In this document: in pieces, positions 62,533 to 64,000 of the stretch
Layout: each line of letters begins with the position of its first letter
How positions within the stretch are numbered: position 1 is the first letter of the stretch
Source: Pedobacter steynii
Lineage (GTDB): Bacteria; Bacteroidota; Bacteroidia; Sphingobacteriales; Sphingobacteriaceae
Direction of reading: 5' to 3'
Assembly (NCBI RefSeq): GCF_001721645.1
Contig: NZ_CP017141.1
Location: 5,332,001 to 5,396,000 of the forward strand
DNA: 64,000 nt
Notes under the pieces: generated by a model
Databases searched by the model: none
Told to the model about the DNA's origin: nothing
The model's input: only the letters and a program-made list of their open reading frames with translations
Program-made: the position numbers and the translations under genes

Positions 62533-64000
62533 ATGAGTCTTGAAAAATATAATAAAAAACGTGATTTTAGTAAGACAGCTGAACCTAAGGCGGGTAAACC
62601 GAAGGCTGAAGGTAAGTTGCTGTTTGTGATTCAAAAACATGACGCTTCGCGCCTGCATTATGACTTCCGGCTGGAAATGGATGGAGTGCTGAAGAGCTGG
62701 GCGGTGCCGAAAGGACCTTCTACTGATCCTGAAAATAAAAGATTGGCGATGATGGTGGAGGATCACCCGTTTGATTATAAGAATTTTGAAGGTATTATTC
62801 CTAAGGGAGAGTATGGTGGCGGTACAGTGATCGTCTGGGATGAAGGTACTTATGAACCTTTAGAAAAAATTAAAGGAAAAAAGGCACAGGAAAAGCATTT
62901 GCTGGCACAGCTAAAGGCCGGTTCACTGAAAATTGTGCTACATGGTCAGAAACTCAAAGGAGAATATGCCCTGGTCAAAACTCAGGGTATGGGCGAGAAT
63001 AGCTGGCTGATGATCAAACATAGAGATGATTACGCATCAACTACTGACATCATAAAAAAAGATAAATCTGTACTTTCTAAAAAGAGCATCGAACAGATGG
63101 AAAAGAGCAGTGATAAGGTCTGGAGAAATGGCCATGAGGAGAAGCTGAAAAAGCCTGCGAAAGCCAAGGCAAAAGTGGCTGATGAAGAGGTTGCAGCAAA
63201 TTTTACTGGAAATGGCGATAGCGAAAGTATTACATCTGAACGGCTAACCCCGGATGTAAAGACTTTGCTTAAAAGGGGTAAAAAATCCAAGATTCCAATT
63301 GGTATGAAACCTATGCTGGCTACTCTGGTAGACGAGCCTTTTGATAATCCTGAATGGATTTATGAAGTGAAATGGGATGGTTACCGGGCCTTAGGTTTTA
63401 GTTTGAAAAATGGTGACGTACAGCTGTTGTCCCGCAACAATAAGCAGTTTAATGAAAAATTCTATCCTATTTTTGAATTGATGCAAAGCTGGAAAATGGA
63501 CATAGCGGTTGATGGCGAGATTCTCGTGATCAATGATAAGGGTGTTTCTAACTTCGGACATTTGCAAAATTGGAGAAGTGAGGCGGATGGGGAGCTGGTT
63601 TATTATGTATTTGATTTGATCTGGTACCAGGGGAAAGATTTAACCGGACTGCCACTATCGGATCGACAGGCGATCCTGGCAGAGGTATTGCCTCAGGAGG
63701 ATGACAGAATTCGGTTGAGTAAGGTATTTAAGACTAAAGGAACTGATTTTTTCCAGGCCGCGACCAAAATGGGACTGGAAGGCATTATTGCGAAAAAAGC
63801 AGATGGCCAATATTTGAAAAATAACCGGTCGTCCGAATGGCTGAAGATCAAAGTGCATCTTCGGCAGGAAGTGGTCATCGCTGGTTTTACTAAAAATGAA
63901 GGCACATCCAAGCAGTTCAGTTCCTTGTTACTGGGTGTTTATGAAAATGGACACCTGAAGTATGTGGGGAAAGTAGGGACAGGGTTTAACGATAAAGATC
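62533..64000 (+). CDS. ligD: ATP-dependent DNA ligase LigD, N-terminal part (cut by window edge)
   Basis: Open from ATG 62533 (MSLEKYNKKR) to the right edge, about 489 codons, C-terminus missing. The 3'-phosphoesterase domain comes first (about residues 1-200): KHDASRLHYDFRLE and EDHPFDY hold the active-site histidines and aspartate. A lysine-rich linker follows, then the ligase domain with the adenylated Lys280 in EVKWDGYRAL, VDGEILV and GLEGIIAKK. PE before ligase is the order seen in Bacteroidota LigD, with a polymerase domain usually third. It acts with Ku in end joining; Ku is not in the window. Confidence 0.93.
   Translation, partial: MSLEKYNKKRDFSKTAEPKAGKPKAEGKLLFVIQKHDASRLHYDFRLEMDGVLKSWAVPKGPSTDPENKRLAMMVEDHPFDYKNFEGIIPKGEYGGGTVIVWDEGTYEPLEKIKGKKAQEKHLLAQLKAGSLKIVLHGQKLKGEYALVKTQGMGENSWLMIKHRDDYASTTDIIKKDKSVLSKKSIEQMEKSSDKVWRNGHEEKLKKPAKAKAKVADEEVAANFTGNGDSESITSERLTPDVKTLLKRGKKSKIPIGMKPMLATLVDEPFDNPEWIYEVKWDGYRALGFSLKNGDVQLLSRNNKQFNEKFYPIFELMQSWKMDIAVDGEILVINDKGVSNFGHLQNWRSEADGELVYYVFDLIWYQGKDLTGLPLSDRQAILAEVLPQEDDRIRLSKVFKTKGTDFFQAATKMGLEGIIAKKADGQYLKNNRSSEWLKIKVHLRQEVVIAGFTKNEGTSKQFSSLLLGVYENGHLKYVGKVGTGFNDKD

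Noticed and set aside
1..64000. Search for CRISPR arrays, tRNA or rRNA genes, transposases and integrases
   Set aside because: No supporting repeat pattern, cloverleaf or protein motif was seen.

Overview
The window looks like a chromosomal segment of a free-living Bacteroidota, most like Pedobacter/Sphingobacteriaceae. The grounds are the protein families (a 7TM hybrid sensor ending in an AraC domain, LytS/LytTR pairs, AraC and HxlR regulators, HAE1-type RND efflux, a DUF6266 remnant, a GH130 phosphorylase, LigD), the lack of strong Shine-Dalgarno sequences, and one promoter that fits the Bacteroidota -33 TTG / -7 TAnnTTTG pattern. Genus is an inference. I saw no rRNA, tRNA, CRISPR array, insertion sequence or integrase, and no gene-free stretch longer than about 300 bases.

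Layout. 1-688: membrane protein cut by the left edge. 912-4479: sulfonation cassette (CHR-family anion transporter, PAPS-type sulfotransferase, CysQ, convergent CysC). 4526-10283: RND efflux operon in which the inner-membrane pump and outer-membrane factor are one reading frame, with a lipoprotein adaptor upstream. 10479-13848: small membrane protein and an acyltransferase-LytS-LytTR operon. 14018-21605: single genes (GNATs, HxlR with divergent quinone reductase, DEAD-box helicase, SDR, AraC-type regulator, MacB/FtsX-like permease, Tat-signal Dabb protein). 21675-22382: AAA ATPase.

22406-38661 is the most unusual part: twelve same-strand, tightly packed genes. A YiiX-like papain-fold protein is translationally coupled to a 7TM hybrid histidine kinase/response regulator with an AraC output domain. 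After a 154-base gap that holds two GGACAA half-sites 21 bases apart come ten genes without visible signal peptides: HAD-hemerythrin fusion, gluconate-dehydrogenase-subunit-3-like protein, GMC oxidoreductase, DJ-1/PfpI protein, Dabb protein, GDPD with a C-terminal beta-sandwich-like domain, nucleoside-phosphorylase-like protein, possible uracil-DNA-glycosylase-like protein, amidohydrolase and a subtilase with three propeptide-like modules. I cannot match this combination to a described system; it is the main candidate for a new one.

38719-45500: DUF917 protein, AraC regulator, TetX-like flavin monooxygenase, zinc alcohol dehydrogenase, another AraC regulator and an S41 peptidase. 45519-46746: DUF6266 remnant and a three-TM protein overlapping a CHAP amidase (holin/endolysin-like layout). 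46947-59795: signalling island with two near-identical PAS kinases, a stand-alone CheB, a CheB-CheR-PAS kinase fusion, a multi-PAS/GAF kinase and three response regulators, without chemoreceptors or flagellar genes. 59803-64000: GH130 phosphorylase, FAD/Rieske oxidoreductase and the start of LigD (phosphoesterase-ligase), suggesting a stress or DNA-repair setting.
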